From: Tabrizicola oligotrophica
GTDB taxonomy: Bacteria; Pseudomonadota; Alphaproteobacteria; Rhodobacterales; Rhodobacteraceae
NCBI RefSeq assembly: GCF_011008935.1
Contig: NZ_JAAIVJ010000001.1
Coordinates: forward strand, 124,001 to 188,000
DNA: 64,000 bases
Direction: 5' to 3'
Shown: in pieces, positions 1 to 8,068 of the stretch
Position numbering within the stretch: position 1 is the stretch's first letter
Layout: each line of letters starts with the position of its first letter
Program-made: the position numbers and the translations under genes
Notes under the pieces: generated by a model
The model's input: the letters and a program-made list of their open reading frames with translations, nothing else
What the model was told of the DNA's origin: nothing
Databases searched by the model: none

Positions 1-342
1 GGGAGCGCCCGGATAACCTGGGCGGAACGGCCGATGGATAGCACATCATGTTAGCGCTAACAAGTGGAACTCTGCGACAGGGCAGTTCAAGACGCTGCGC
101 TTTGCCAGGCAGCTCCTTCAAGCGGTGTCCTGCCTGCAGGATGCGTGGTCCGGGCCTTGGCGCGATTTTGCGGCCAGTGGCCCGCGGAAACAAGCCAAAT
201 CGCCGCAAGACGAGCCGCCAGCGCCGCGGGATCTCCCCGAAAATGCACAAGGATCGGCGCAAAGCAGCCACATTTACCCGGCATTAACCGATCAAAGCGC
301 CCGGCCTGTCTTGCAGGCGGGGCTGAAGAAAGGGTGCGAAAA
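1..342. other. Left-edge non-coding stretch
   Basis: I see no convincing complete gene here. Frame 3 from the window edge is open for twelve codons and stops at 39-41, which could be the tail of a gene lying to the left, but that is too short to judge. The stretch holds the perfect palindrome at 49-62 and the leader of the lipoprotein gene that starts at 343. Confidence 0.5.
49..62. promoter_or_regulatory. LacI-family operator-like palindrome
   Basis: TGTTAGCGCTAACA is a perfect 14-bp palindrome centred on CG. This is the form typical of operators for LacI/GalR-family sugar repressors. No sugar gene or repressor lies to its right, so it may serve a gene just left of the window or the transcript beginning before 343. 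Confidence 0.5.
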
Positions 343-1029
343 ATGATCTCGTTCCGTCATCTGACCATGATGCTTGCCGCGCTCGGCCTGTCGGCCTGCG
401 TTTCCGCCAATGACCCGGCCACGCGGGGGGCGCCGATTGCGTCGAACCTTGGCGCGGCCAATTCGCAGTCGGCCGGCAGCGTCGCGGACCCTTCGGCCAT
501 CTATCTCGCGGCGCAATATGAGGTGGCGGCGATCCGGGTGTCGGTGCCGCGCGCGCTGAAGGTTTCCGAGGCCAATACCTTCAAGCCGCGCGCCGACATC
601 GTCTGGCGCGGCGAGGCGCTTGGCGACCGCTATGCGCAGGTGGCCGCGATCTTTCAGGACGCGATGACGACGGGCACGGCCTCGATGCATGCCGGCCGCC
701 AGGTGGATCTGGAGGTGGAGGTGACGCGCTTCCACGCCCTGACCGAAAAGACCCGCTATACCATCGGCGGCGTGCATGAGATGCGCTTCGTGCTGACGGT
801 GCGCGACAGCGCCTCTGGCGTGGTGCTGGACGGCCCGCGTGAGGTGGTGGCCGATGTCAAGGCCGCGGGCGGCTCGGCGGCGATCGAGGAAGAACGCATG
901 GGCCGCACCCAGCGCGTGGTGACGGTGGAGCGGCTGGCGCAGGTGATCCGGCGCGAACTCTCGGCACCGGCAAGCCAGGAGATGATCGTGGCGCGGTTGC
1001 AGACCCCGGTGGCGGGTGTCACCGAGTAA
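343..1029 (+). CDS. Putative lipoprotein, DUF6778-like
   Basis: A 228-residue protein with an N-terminal hydrophobic signal and a lipobox ending LSAC, placing the lipidated cysteine at residue 19, so it should sit in the outer or inner membrane facing the periplasm. The body is a single globular domain rich in beta-type segments. I recognise it only as resembling the Rhodobacteraceae DUF6778 lipoproteins of unknown function. I chose the ATG at 343 because it gives a clean signal peptide and has an AAAGGG-type ribosome site upstream. The frame is open back to 64, but that extension is Arg-rich and does not look real. The next gene starts 40 bases downstream on the same strand. Confidence 0.75.
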   Translation: MISFRHLTMMLAALGLSACVSANDPATRGAPIASNLGAANSQSAGSVADPSAIYLAAQYEVAAIRVSVPRALKVSEANTFKPRADIVWRGEALGDRYAQVAAIFQDAMTTGTASMHAGRQVDLEVEVTRFHALTEKTRYTIGGVHEMRFVLTVRDSASGVVLDGPREVVADVKAAGGSAAIEEERMGRTQRVVTVERLAQVIRRELSAPASQEMIVARLQTPVAGVTE

Positions 1030-1069
1030 GGCGCTTTCCGGTGACTTCGAAACAGGGTAAGGGGAGGTC

Positions 1070-2329
1070 ATGATGACCTCCCCTTCCTCGTTTGACGCCC
1101 CCGCCCAGACCGAAATCCCGCCCGCCGGCGCCCCGCTCACGGGCCGCCCCGTGGTGCGCCTGAAACCCAAGGCCGAGGCGCGGGCGATCCGCCACGGCTT
1201 TCCCTGGGTCTATGCCGATGAGCTGGTCACCGACCGGCGCACGCAGGGGCTGGCGCCCGGTGCGCTGGCAGTGCTGGAGGACGGCGACCGCCGGCCGCTG
1301 GGTCTGGTGACGGTCAACACCCGGTCCAAGATCATCGCCCGGATGCTTGACCGCGATCCCGAGGCGGTGATTGACGCGGCCTGGTTCGCCACCCGCCTGA
1401 GCCGCGCACTGGCGCTGCGCGAGCGGCTGTTCGACGCGCCGTTCTACCGGCTGATCCATGCCGAGGCCGACGGCTTGCCGGGCATCGTCATCGACCGTTT
1501 CGGCGACACGGCCGTCGTGCAGCCCAACGCCGCCTGGGCCGAAGCCCATTTGCCTGCTTTGGTGGCGGCGCTGGTTGAGATCACGGGCGTTGCCCATGTC
1601 GTCAAGAACGGCACCGGACGGGCGCGCGGGCTGGAAGGGCTGGCCGAGGAAACCACGCTGCTGGCCGGCGCAGTCTCGGCCCCGATTGCCGTGCCGATGA
1701 ACGGCGCGACCTATCTGGCCGATGTCATGGGCGGGCAAAAGACCGGTCTCTTTTACGACCAGCGCCCGAACCATGCCTTTGCCGCACGGCTGGCCAAGGG
1801 CGCGCGCGTGCTGGACCTGTTCAGCCATGTCGGCGGCTTTGCCCTTGCCGCGCTTGCCGGCGGTGCGGCCAGTGCGCTGTCTGTCGATGCCTCTGCCGCC
1901 GCGCTGGCGCTGGCCGGGCAGGGCGCCGAGGCCTCGGGCTTTGCGCCGCGCTTTGCCACCCGGCAGGGTGACGCCTTCGAGGTGCTTGAGGCGCTTGGCG
2001 CCGAGGGCGCACGCTTTGATCTGGTGATCTGCGACCCGCCGGCCTTTGCGCCGGCCAAACCGGCGCTTGAGGCGGGGCTGCGCGCCTATGAGCGGGTGGC
2101 CCGGCTGGCCGCGCCGCTGGTGGCGCCGGGGGGCTATCTGGTCTTGTGTTCCTGCTCGCACGCGGCTGACCTGTCGGCCTTCCGCAACGCCTGCGCCCGC
2201 GGCATCGGTCGCGGTGGGCGGCGGGGGCAGATCATCTACACCGGCTTTGCCGGCCCCGATCACCCGATCCTGCCGCAGCTGGCCGAAAGCGGCTATCTGA
2301 AGTCGCTGGTGTTCCATCTGGATGGCTGA
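1070..2329 (+). CDS. RlmI-like class I SAM-dependent rRNA methyltransferase
   Basis: A 419-residue protein matching the RlmI/YccW architecture: an N-terminal PUA-like RNA-binding domain (about residues 27-105, with FPWVYADE), a linker domain, then a Rossmann methyltransferase domain. SAM-binding motif VLDLFSHVGGF lies at 247-257, the conserved QKTGLFYDQR at 223-232 and the catalytic-type DPPAF at 322-326, followed by a Cys-rich SCSH near 361. E. coli RlmI makes m5C1962 in 23S rRNA. The substrate here is inferred, and another 23S or 16S cytosine is possible. The GGGGAGG ribosome site at 1061-1067 supports the ATG at 1070. About 20 N-terminal residues before the PUA domain look disordered. Confidence 0.85.
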   Translation: MMTSPSSFDAPAQTEIPPAGAPLTGRPVVRLKPKAEARAIRHGFPWVYADELVTDRRTQGLAPGALAVLEDGDRRPLGLVTVNTRSKIIARMLDRDPEAVIDAAWFATRLSRALALRERLFDAPFYRLIHAEADGLPGIVIDRFGDTAVVQPNAAWAEAHLPALVAALVEITGVAHVVKNGTGRARGLEGLAEETTLLAGAVSAPIAVPMNGATYLADVMGGQKTGLFYDQRPNHAFAARLAKGARVLDLFSHVGGFALAALAGGAASALSVDASAAALALAGQGAEASGFAPRFATRQGDAFEVLEALGAEGARFDLVICDPPAFAPAKPALEAGLRAYERVARLAAPLVAPGGYLVLCSCSHAADLSAFRNACARGIGRGGRRGQIIYTGFAGPDHPILPQLAESGYLKSLVFHLDG

Positions 2330-2386
2330 GCCGCGCCGCCTCGTCCGACTGCCCCGGCGGGGCGTGATGTGCCGGAGGCCGGGGAG

Positions 2387-2938
2387 ATGAAGGCGGTTCT
2401 CGACGCCTGCGTGCTGTTTCCCACCGTGCTGCGCGAGATTCTGCTGGGCGTCGCCGGGCGCGGGCTTTACCAGCCGCTCTGGTCCGAGCGCATCCTGCGC
2501 GAATGGGTGCGCGCCACCGCCAAGCTGGGCGAGGTCGCCGCGATGGAGGCCGAGGCGCAGGCCACGCTCGCGCGGCTGGCCTTGCCGCAGGCCATGTGCC
2601 GCGAACAGCCCGGCATCGAGGCGCGGCTCTTGCTGCCCGATCCCAATGACCTGCATGTGCTGGCCATTGCCATCGCCGCCCATGCCGATGCCATCGTCAC
2701 CTTCAACGCGCAGGACTTCCCGCGTCACCTCCTTGCCGAGGAGGGGCTGGAGCGGCTTGACCCCGACCAGTTCCTCTGCGCGCTGCACGCCCGCCATCCG
2801 GCCGAAGTGGCGCAGGTGGTGGCCGACGTCCACGCCACGGCCGAGCGCATGCTGGGCGAGGCGATCCCCTTGAAGGCGCTGATGAAACGGGCGCAGCTGC
2901 GCCGGCTTGGCAAGGCGCTGGAGACGGCGGCGGGGTGA
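2387..2938 (+). CDS. PIN domain protein, RSP_2648 type
   Basis: A 183-residue PIN-domain protein. The N-terminus MKAVLDACVLFPT carries the first acidic residue of the PIN active site, and further acidic positions lie in the segment around DPNDLHVLAIA and in VTFNAQDF. These would coordinate divalent metal for RNA cleavage. It resembles what I recall as the RSP_2648 family of R. sphaeroides. No antitoxin-like small gene lies directly upstream, so a toxin role is not supported by context. I chose the ATG at 2387, preceded by GGGGAG; a GTG six codons earlier is also in frame. The C-terminal 50 residues are helical and outside the PIN fold. Confidence 0.75.
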   Translation: MKAVLDACVLFPTVLREILLGVAGRGLYQPLWSERILREWVRATAKLGEVAAMEAEAQATLARLALPQAMCREQPGIEARLLLPDPNDLHVLAIAIAAHADAIVTFNAQDFPRHLLAEEGLERLDPDQFLCALHARHPAEVAQVVADVHATAERMLGEAIPLKALMKRAQLRRLGKALETAAG

Positions 2939-3017
2939 GGGCGGGGAAGGCGGGTTGAAAGCCCCCGCTGCGAGCGCCGGATGGGGGGCATGCCCCACCA
3001 ATGGACGGAACCCCGCG

Positions 3018-3710
3018 CTACCGGACGGCGTTCCAGCGGGTTTCCATGGCCTCGATGGCGGCGATCCGTTCGGGCACCTTGGGGTGGCTGCGCAGCCAGA
3101 CCGGGATTTCGGCACCCTGCGCGCCGGTCAGCGTCTCCAGCTTGTGAAACAGCGATTTCTGCGGGCCGGTGCCGATCCCGGCCTTGGTCAGCAGCGCCGA
3201 GGCATAGGCATCGGCCTCGAACTCGTCGCGGCGCGACAGCCTGGCCATCAGCGCGGTGGAAATGACATTGGCGATCCAGATGCCGATGAAGGGCAGGAAG
3301 CGGTTGAGGAACGCCGACAGCACGACGAACACCGCGTTCTGCCCGGTAAAGTCGATCATCCGCCGCCGGATATGGCCCAGCGCCACATGACCCAGCTCAT
3401 GGGCGATGACGGCGGCCAGTTCCTCGCTCGTCACCTCGCCGCGCGCCCGCGCCGCCAGAAAGCCGCGCGTCAGGAAGATCCGGCCATCGGGCGCGGCCAG
3501 CCCGTTCACCGCGTCGATCTCGAAGATGTTCAGCCGGATTTCCGTCACCCCCAGCGCCGCAGCCATGCGCTCGGCCAGATCGTTCAACACATCGCCCTTC
3601 AGGGGGCGTGAATTGGCATCCAGCGTCCGCTTGGTCTGCCAGACCGAAAAGCGCAGCATCAAGAGCGCGTAGCCGATGGCCAGAAGAAAAGGGAGAAGCT
3701 TCAGCGTCAT
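3018..3710 (-). CDS. M48 family zinc metalloprotease
   Basis: A 231-residue membrane-associated peptidase. It starts with a hydrophobic segment (residues 3-20). The zinc-binding HELGH motif sits in VIAHELGHVALGH, and the third ligand glutamate is in DEFEADAYA, as in HtpX/Ste24-type M48 enzymes. Two further hydrophobic segments between them (FVVLSAFLNRFLPFIGIWIA) would anchor the catalytic domain. The likely role is quality control or processing of envelope proteins. It is the last gene of the minus-strand operon that begins with the DUF2927 lipoprotein, starting 37 bases after the DedA gene. The frame is open for 80 further codons upstream, but those overlap the DedA gene and read as Arg/Pro-rich noise. 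Confidence 0.85.
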   Translation of the reverse strand: MTLKLLPFLLAIGYALLMLRFSVWQTKRTLDANSRPLKGDVLNDLAERMAAALGVTEIRLNIFEIDAVNGLAAPDGRIFLTRGFLAARARGEVTSEELAAVIAHELGHVALGHIRRRMIDFTGQNAVFVVLSAFLNRFLPFIGIWIANVISTALMARLSRRDEFEADAYASALLTKAGIGTGPQKSLFHKLETLTGAQGAEIPVWLRSHPKVPERIAAIEAMETRWNAVR

Positions 3711-3747
3711 GCCCTGAATATGGCGCAGATCGCCGCGCCCGCAAGGC

Positions 3748-4347
3748 TCATGACGGCCGGTCGCGCTGCGCCAGATGCCACAGCAGCCCGCCAAGCCCCG
3801 CCGCCACCGCGCCGCTGGCCATGAGGCCAAGGATGGCGCCGAGGAAGTCCGAGGCCGCCGCAAGGTTGCCGGCAAAGCCGTATCCCGCCGCCAGATAGCC
3901 GCCGCACCAGAGCGCCTCGCCAAGGCTCGCCCAGAGGGTAAAGCCGGCAAGCGGCTGGCCTGTCGCCCCGGCGATCAGGTTGACGTAGGGGCCAAGCGGG
4001 CTGAACAGCCAGCGCGTCAGGAACACCGCGCCGGCGCCTTGCTGCCGCATCATCTGGCGGGCGCGGGCGATGACGGGCGCGCGCGCCGGGGCCGCTTCCA
4101 GCCGGGCGAGCAAGGCCGCCCCGCCGTGCCGCCCGGCGGCATAGCCGAGCTGGTCGCCCAGAACGGCACCCGCCAGCGCCGCAACCCCGAGCGAGGTCAG
4201 CCCAAGATCGCCCGCCGCCGCGAAACCTCCCGCTGCCAGCATCAGCACCGAGGACGGAATCGGCAGGGCAAGGCAGGACAGGAAGGTCGCCGCCGCGATG
4301 ATCCACGCGCCATAGGCCGGCACCAGCGCCAGAAGCCAGTCGGTCAC
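3748..4347 (-). CDS. DedA family (SNARE-associated/VTT) membrane protein
   Basis: A 199-residue integral membrane protein with about four to five hydrophobic segments. It has the conserved DedA features: the LALPIPSSVLMLAAG region near the N-terminus, the GDQLGYAAGR element, and the F(L)TRWLFSPLGPYVNLIAG region with the arginine that DedA proteins need for proton-dependent lipid transport. DedA proteins flip or scramble polyprenyl or phospholipids across the inner membrane; the exact lipid is unknown here. The start overlaps the stop of the 113-residue gene by ATGA, implying translational coupling inside the operon. It precedes the M48 protease gene by 37 bases. Confidence 0.85.
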   Translation of the reverse strand: MTDWLLALVPAYGAWIIAAATFLSCLALPIPSSVLMLAAGGFAAAGDLGLTSLGVAALAGAVLGDQLGYAAGRHGGAALLARLEAAPARAPVIARARQMMRQQGAGAVFLTRWLFSPLGPYVNLIAGATGQPLAGFTLWASLGEALWCGGYLAAGYGFAGNLAAASDFLGAILGLMASGAVAAGLGGLLWHLAQRDRPS

Positions 4348-4685
4348 GGCGCGCCGCCCGCTTCGGCCCGCAGCGCGGCGATGGCGGCCTCGACCTGCGC
4401 GATGACCCCGGCCACCGGCACGCCGCGCGCGCGGGCAATCTCCTGCAAGGTCAGCGGATGGCCCTCCGGCGGCGGCAGGCCCGCGCGGCGGTCGATCTCG
4501 CGCGGGTCAAGCTGCCAGCTGTGCCCGATATAGCCGACCGTCATCCAGGGCTGCACCGCTTCCTCGCGGTGGCCGGCCCAGTAAAACGTGGCCCAGACCA
4601 GCCGCCCGGCAAAGAACATGGCAAGCCCCGCGGCCAGAGCGAAGGCCAGAAGCAATCGGGGATGAGCCTGCCAGAGCCGGATCAT
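4344..4685 (-). CDS. Small membrane-anchored protein of unknown function
   Basis: A 113-residue protein that I do not recognise. Residues 10-33 form one transmembrane helix (LLLAFALAAGLAMFFAGRLV), followed by a cytoplasmic-type segment beginning near QPWMTVGYIGHSW. That segment reads like a small helix-turn-helix-like fold ending in an Ala-rich helix (VIAQVEAAIAALRAEA). It overlaps its neighbours by four bases on both sides: its ATG lies in the VWA gene stop, and its stop lies in the DedA start. It is therefore almost certainly co-translated with them. Its position suggests an adaptor between the VWA protein and the membrane proteins, which is inference only. The frame extends 64 codons upstream inside the VWA gene, but that part is a shadow. 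Confidence 0.75.
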   Translation of the reverse strand: MIRLWQAHPRLLLAFALAAGLAMFFAGRLVWATFYWAGHREEAVQPWMTVGYIGHSWQLDPREIDRRAGLPPPEGHPLTLQEIARARGVPVAGVIAQVEAAIAALRAEAGGAP

Positions 4686-5863
4686 CGCAGCGCCTTGATG
4701 CCGCGCGCGATGCCTTCCAGCGTCATCGGCACCATCTGCCCGCCGAAGATGTCGCGGATCAGCCGGATCGACTGGGTGTGATGCCAGTGCTGCTCGGGGA
4801 CCGGGTTGATCCACAGATGGCTGGGCCATTGGGTGCAGGCGCGGGTCAGCCAGACCTGCCCGGCCTCGGGGTTCCAATGCTCGTTGGCGCCGCCGGGATG
4901 CAGGATCTCATAGGGGCTCATCGAGGCATCGCCGACGAAGATGCACTTGTAGTCACCGCCATAGGTGCGCAGCACTTCGGCGGTCGGGGTCTGCGCGTTC
5001 CAGCGCCGGACATTGTCGCGCCAGACGCCTTCGTAAAGGCAGTTGTGAAAGTAGAACGGCACCAGATGCTTGAACTCGGCCCGGGCGGCCGAGAACAGCT
5101 CCTCCATCACCTTGACGTAAGGGTCCATGCTGCCGCCGACATCGAGAAACAAGAGCACCTTCACCGCATTGCGCCGCTCGGGGCGCACCTGCACATCCAG
5201 CCAGCCATGTTCGGCCGTGGCGCGGATGGTGCCGTCAAGGTCAAGCTCCTCGGCCGCCCCGTCGCGCGCCCATTTCCGCAGCCGCCGCAGCGCGACCTTG
5301 ATGTTGCGCGTGCCAAGCTCCACCGTGTCGTCCAGATTGCGGAACTCGCGCTTGTCCCAGACCTTGACGGCGCGCTGGTGGCGGCTTTCGTCCTGCCCGA
5401 TCCGCACGCCTTCGGGGTTGTAGCCGAAGGCGCCGAACGGGCTGGTGCCGGCGGTGCCGATCCATTTGTTGCCGCCCTGATGGCGGCCCTTCTGGTCGGC
5501 AAGCCGCGCCTTCAGGGTCTCCATCAGCTTGTCGAACCCGCCAAGCGCCTCGATCTGCGCCCGCTCCTCGGCGGTCAGGTATTTCTCGGCCAGCCTCGCC
5601 AGCCACTCGGCCGGCAGGTCGATGGCCTCCAGCACCTCGGCCCCCGAGATCGTCTCCAACCCCTTGAAGGTCTTGGCGAAGGCGCGGTCATAGCGGTCAA
5701 GGTGGCGCTCGTCCTTCACCATGGCCACCCGGCCAAGGTAATAGAACCCCTCGGGGTCATGGGTCACCAGACCCGCCTCCAGCCCTTCCAGAAAGGCGAG
5801 GTATTCGCGCAGCGAGACCGGCACCCCTTCGTCGCGCAAGGCAAGGAAGAAGGGCAGGAACAT
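4682..5863 (-). CDS. VWA domain (CoxE-like) protein
   Basis: A 393-residue cytoplasmic protein of the CoxE-like VWA family that partners MoxR-type AAA ATPases. The N-terminal half is helical. The VWA fold starts near residue 234 with VLLFLDVGGSMDPYV. The metal-ion site DVGGS at 241-245 is a variant of the usual DxSxS, with glycine in place of the first serine, a substitution I have seen in CoxE-like proteins. A CYEG-type and a GDASMSPYEI segment complete the C-terminal fold. The expected MoxR partner is encoded 2.4 kb upstream on the same strand (8307-9149). It starts four bases after the stop of the 59-residue membrane protein and overlaps the next gene by four bases. Confidence 0.88.
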   Translation of the reverse strand: MFLPFFLALRDEGVPVSLREYLAFLEGLEAGLVTHDPEGFYYLGRVAMVKDERHLDRYDRAFAKTFKGLETISGAEVLEAIDLPAEWLARLAEKYLTAEERAQIEALGGFDKLMETLKARLADQKGRHQGGNKWIGTAGTSPFGAFGYNPEGVRIGQDESRHQRAVKVWDKREFRNLDDTVELGTRNIKVALRRLRKWARDGAAEELDLDGTIRATAEHGWLDVQVRPERRNAVKVLLFLDVGGSMDPYVKVMEELFSAARAEFKHLVPFYFHNCLYEGVWRDNVRRWNAQTPTAEVLRTYGGDYKCIFVGDASMSPYEILHPGGANEHWNPEAGQVWLTRACTQWPSHLWINPVPEQHWHHTQSIRLIRDIFGGQMVPMTLEGIARGIKALR

Positions 5864-5867
5864 CGCG

Positions 5868-6047
5868 CTAGTGTCCGGAACGGTCGAGGAAGATCGTCAC
5901 GAACAGCGCAAGGATCATCAGCGGGATGGCATGGGCGGCGGCGTATTGCAGCAGGTCCAAGAGCTTGCCCCCGCGGCGTTTCGCCCGCCAGACGCCGATA
6001 GCGGCCCCGATGACCAGCGCTGCCAGAACCAAGACTGGAATGTACAC
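5868..6047 (-). CDS. 59-residue predicted membrane protein (GTG start)
   Basis: A short gene of 60 codons including the stop. The translation begins (M)YIPVLVLAALVIGAAIG, a transmembrane helix, followed by the basic loop WRAKRRGGK, then a second helix AIPLMILALFVTIFL and ends DRSGH. It is a two-helix hairpin protein with the positive loop expected on the cytoplasmic side. The GTG at 6047-6045 has AAGGGG ten bases upstream. It fits exactly between the DUF2927 gene (42-base gap) and the VWA gene (four-base gap). This tight packing, correct hydrophobic pattern and high third-position GC make it a real gene despite its length. I do not recognise a family. Confidence 0.65.
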   Translation of the reverse strand: MYIPVLVLAALVIGAAIGVWRAKRRGGKLLDLLQYAAAHAIPLMILALFVTIFLDRSGH

Positions 6048-6089
6048 GATCCGACCCCTTCTTGCCGGGGCCGGACCTTGCCGCGCCCC

Positions 6090-7457
6090 TTATCCCTTGC
6101 GTCCGCGCGCGCCGAGTGCCGCCACTTCCGACATCCGCGCGCGCACCTGCGCGTCCGAGCCGAAGCCATAGCGCGCCCATCCCAGACTGTCGAGACGCAG
6201 CGCCTTCGCTTCGGCCACCAGGCCCTGGCTCTCATAGGCTTCGGCCTTGATGAGCATCAGCGTGGCAAGAAGGGCGGCGTTTTCGGCGCGTGTGACTACC
6301 GGAATGGCCCGGTCGGCGAACTGGATGGCCTGGGCGGGCTGACCGGTCGACAGCGCGATGGCCGCGAGCTGCATGTCGACATGGGCCGCATGCACCTGTC
6401 CGCCGGGCAGCGCGCGGTAAATGCGGCCCGCCTCGCCAAAGGCCCGCACCGCGGCCGCAGGATCAGAGGTGATCTGCGCCCGGCCAAGTGCATACCACGA
6501 AAACGCCAGCCGCCCGTCGCTCCAGCCCTGCGCCATGGCGATCGAAACCATCCGCTCCGCCGCCGCCCGGGCACTGCCGCCGCGCAGGCCGAAGGATTGC
6601 TCCACCGCCGCCACCCAAGACCGCGGCGCGATGGATTTCAGCGTGCCGCCGCGCCCCTCGCCACCGGGATTGAGCCGCGCCATCAGCGCCGGCAGGCGCT
6701 TGGCAGCCTCGGCCTCGTTCATGCCGGACTGCAACTCGGGCGCATAATAGGCGCGCAGGATCAGCATGTCGAAGCTGGTCAGCACGGTGTGGAAATTGTC
6801 ATCGTTGAAGACGGAATCGGGCAGGTGGTAAAGGTCGTTGAGCGGCCCCATCGCCTGCGCCATTTCCTCGTGCAGGCAATCGCGCACTTCCTGCGCGCTG
6901 GTGTCGGAGGGAATGAAGATCGCCACATGGCTGCGCCGGGTCAGTTGGCCCCAGTCGACCGCCGCCGTGCCGCGCGCCGCCTTGTACTCGGCAAAGCTCT
7001 GCACGCCCGGCACCACGAAACAGGCCGCCGTCGGCACCACGCGGCGCATCTGGGCGCGCGGCAGGAACTGAATGGTGATCGAGGCGGCCTCGCCGCTGGT
7101 CGCCGGGCGCAGGTCAAGCCCGGCCTCCGACCGCAGCCGCCCCATCAGCCGCGCAAGGTCTGCCCCCGCCGTCGCCGGCACATCGCCTGTGAGTGCAAGG
7201 GTGATCGGGCCTTCGAACCGGCTCATCGCCGGGATGGCCCGCCCGCTTTCCATGCGGAAGGTGAGATCGAGGAAATCGCGGACAATCTCGACATTGCCGC
7301 GCCGGGTGGCGACCGGGCTGCCGGCGGGCAGGGCGGTCAAGGCGGGCAGGGCGGTCAGCGCCCCGGCGTCGGTGGCAGAGCTTTTGGTGACTTCTGCGCT
7401 GGGTGCTGCTGCACAGGCCGCAAGCAGGCAAAGGGCGAAAACGGAAAGACGGCGCAT
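6090..7457 (-). CDS. DUF2927 domain lipoprotein
   Basis: A 455-residue exported protein. The signal ends in LAACA, a lipobox with cysteine at residue 15. Residues about 60-280 match the DUF2927 family, including the conserved stretch CLHEEMAQAMGPLNDLYHLP that looks like a degenerate metalloprotease helix. The C-terminal part (about 300-440) is Ala-rich and helical, with a TPR-like pattern, and ends in a basic tail. The function of DUF2927 is unknown. An envelope role is inferred from the signal and the operon (VWA protein, DedA, M48 protease). It is the first gene of the operon, and its promoter may lie several hundred bases upstream (see 8039-8068). Confidence 0.82.
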   Translation of the reverse strand: MRRLSVFALCLLAACAAAPSAEVTKSSATDAGALTALPALTALPAGSPVATRRGNVEIVRDFLDLTFRMESGRAIPAMSRFEGPITLALTGDVPATAGADLARLMGRLRSEAGLDLRPATSGEAASITIQFLPRAQMRRVVPTAACFVVPGVQSFAEYKAARGTAAVDWGQLTRRSHVAIFIPSDTSAQEVRDCLHEEMAQAMGPLNDLYHLPDSVFNDDNFHTVLTSFDMLILRAYYAPELQSGMNEAEAAKRLPALMARLNPGGEGRGGTLKSIAPRSWVAAVEQSFGLRGGSARAAAERMVSIAMAQGWSDGRLAFSWYALGRAQITSDPAAAVRAFGEAGRIYRALPGGQVHAAHVDMQLAAIALSTGQPAQAIQFADRAIPVVTRAENAALLATLMLIKAEAYESQGLVAEAKALRLDSLGWARYGFGSDAQVRARMSEVAALGARGRKG

Positions 7458-7546
7458 GGCTTGGCAGCTGAACCTATGTAGGTGGGGTTTCCCCCGGATT
7501 GACAGGCAAGGTGCCGCCTCCGCCCCGTGCCCGCCCGAGGTTCAGC

Positions 7547-7588
7547 GCCCTTGGGGCGCGAGGTGCCCCCGCACCTGACCCCAAGGGC
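7547..7588. repeat. Nested perfect inverted repeat
   Basis: The outer arms GCCCTTGGGG (7547-7556) and CCCCAAGGGC (7579-7588) are perfectly complementary. They enclose a second perfect stem, AGGTGC (7561-7566) with GCACCT (7571-7576), and a four-base loop. No T-tract follows on either strand, so it is not a standard terminator. It would lie in the leader of the DUF2927 operon. Confidence 0.7.
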
Positions 7589-7812
7589 TTTGCTGATCCG
7601 GGCAAGACCCGTTCCGTCGCCGCACCCCGAGACCCGCCGATGCCGCACCGCACCGGAACGCCTCTGGGACAAAAGGCCGGACGCAATCCCCACCGCGACC
7701 TGCCTTCAGGCGTGGCGGTCTGGCTTCGCTTCCGGTTCCCCGCGCGTCGAGCAGGCCGCGCCGAGGCCCCCCTTCTTCCCGATCGACCAGCCGCAGAAGG
7801 CCGGGACCGACG

Positions 7813-7840
7813 GCCCCCGGCCTGTCTGGAGGCCGGGGGC
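7813..7840. repeat. 11-bp perfect hairpin
   Basis: GCCCCCGGCCT (7813-7823) pairs with AGGCCGGGGGC (7830-7840) around a six-base loop. There is no T-tract on either side. It could be a structural element of a leader RNA or a factor-assisted terminator. Confidence 0.65.
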
Positions 7841-8038
7841 AGAGGGACAAAAACCGTCTTCGAAATCACACCGTCACTGAAGACAAGACAACATGGGGGC
7901 AGTGTCGTTAACGGGGCATGTTCATGTCAATCTTGCGGTTTCTGCAGCCAATGGCTGTATCTACCCATGGATATGTTCCGGGCCGGAAACGCCAGATCTG
8001 CGCAAGAGATATCACCAAACATTTCAATACATTTCAAA

Positions 8039-8068
8039 AATACGCAGTTCGTGAGGATAATGTGTCAA
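8039..8068 (-). promoter_or_regulatory. Candidate sigma-70 promoter for the DUF2927-VWA operon
   Basis: Read on the minus strand, a perfect TTGACA (8063-8068) is followed 18 bases later by CGTATT (8039-8044) in an AT-rich setting. It points towards the DUF2927 gene but lies about 580 bases upstream of its ATG, which would make a long leader containing both hairpins. The -10 match is only moderate. Confidence 0.4.

Noticed and set aside
3-41. Tail of an upstream gene in frame 3
   Set aside because: Twelve codons to a stop are not enough evidence; the left neighbour is outside the window.
1019-3115. A 698-codon open frame on the minus strand
   Set aside because: Antisense to the RlmI-like and PIN genes; no recognisable domain and biased Arg/Gly/Gln composition.
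7474-7869. 131-codon minus-strand frame in the 7.5-8.3 kb gap
   Set aside because: Arg/Gly/Pro-rich with no ribosome site or domain; crosses both perfect hairpins.
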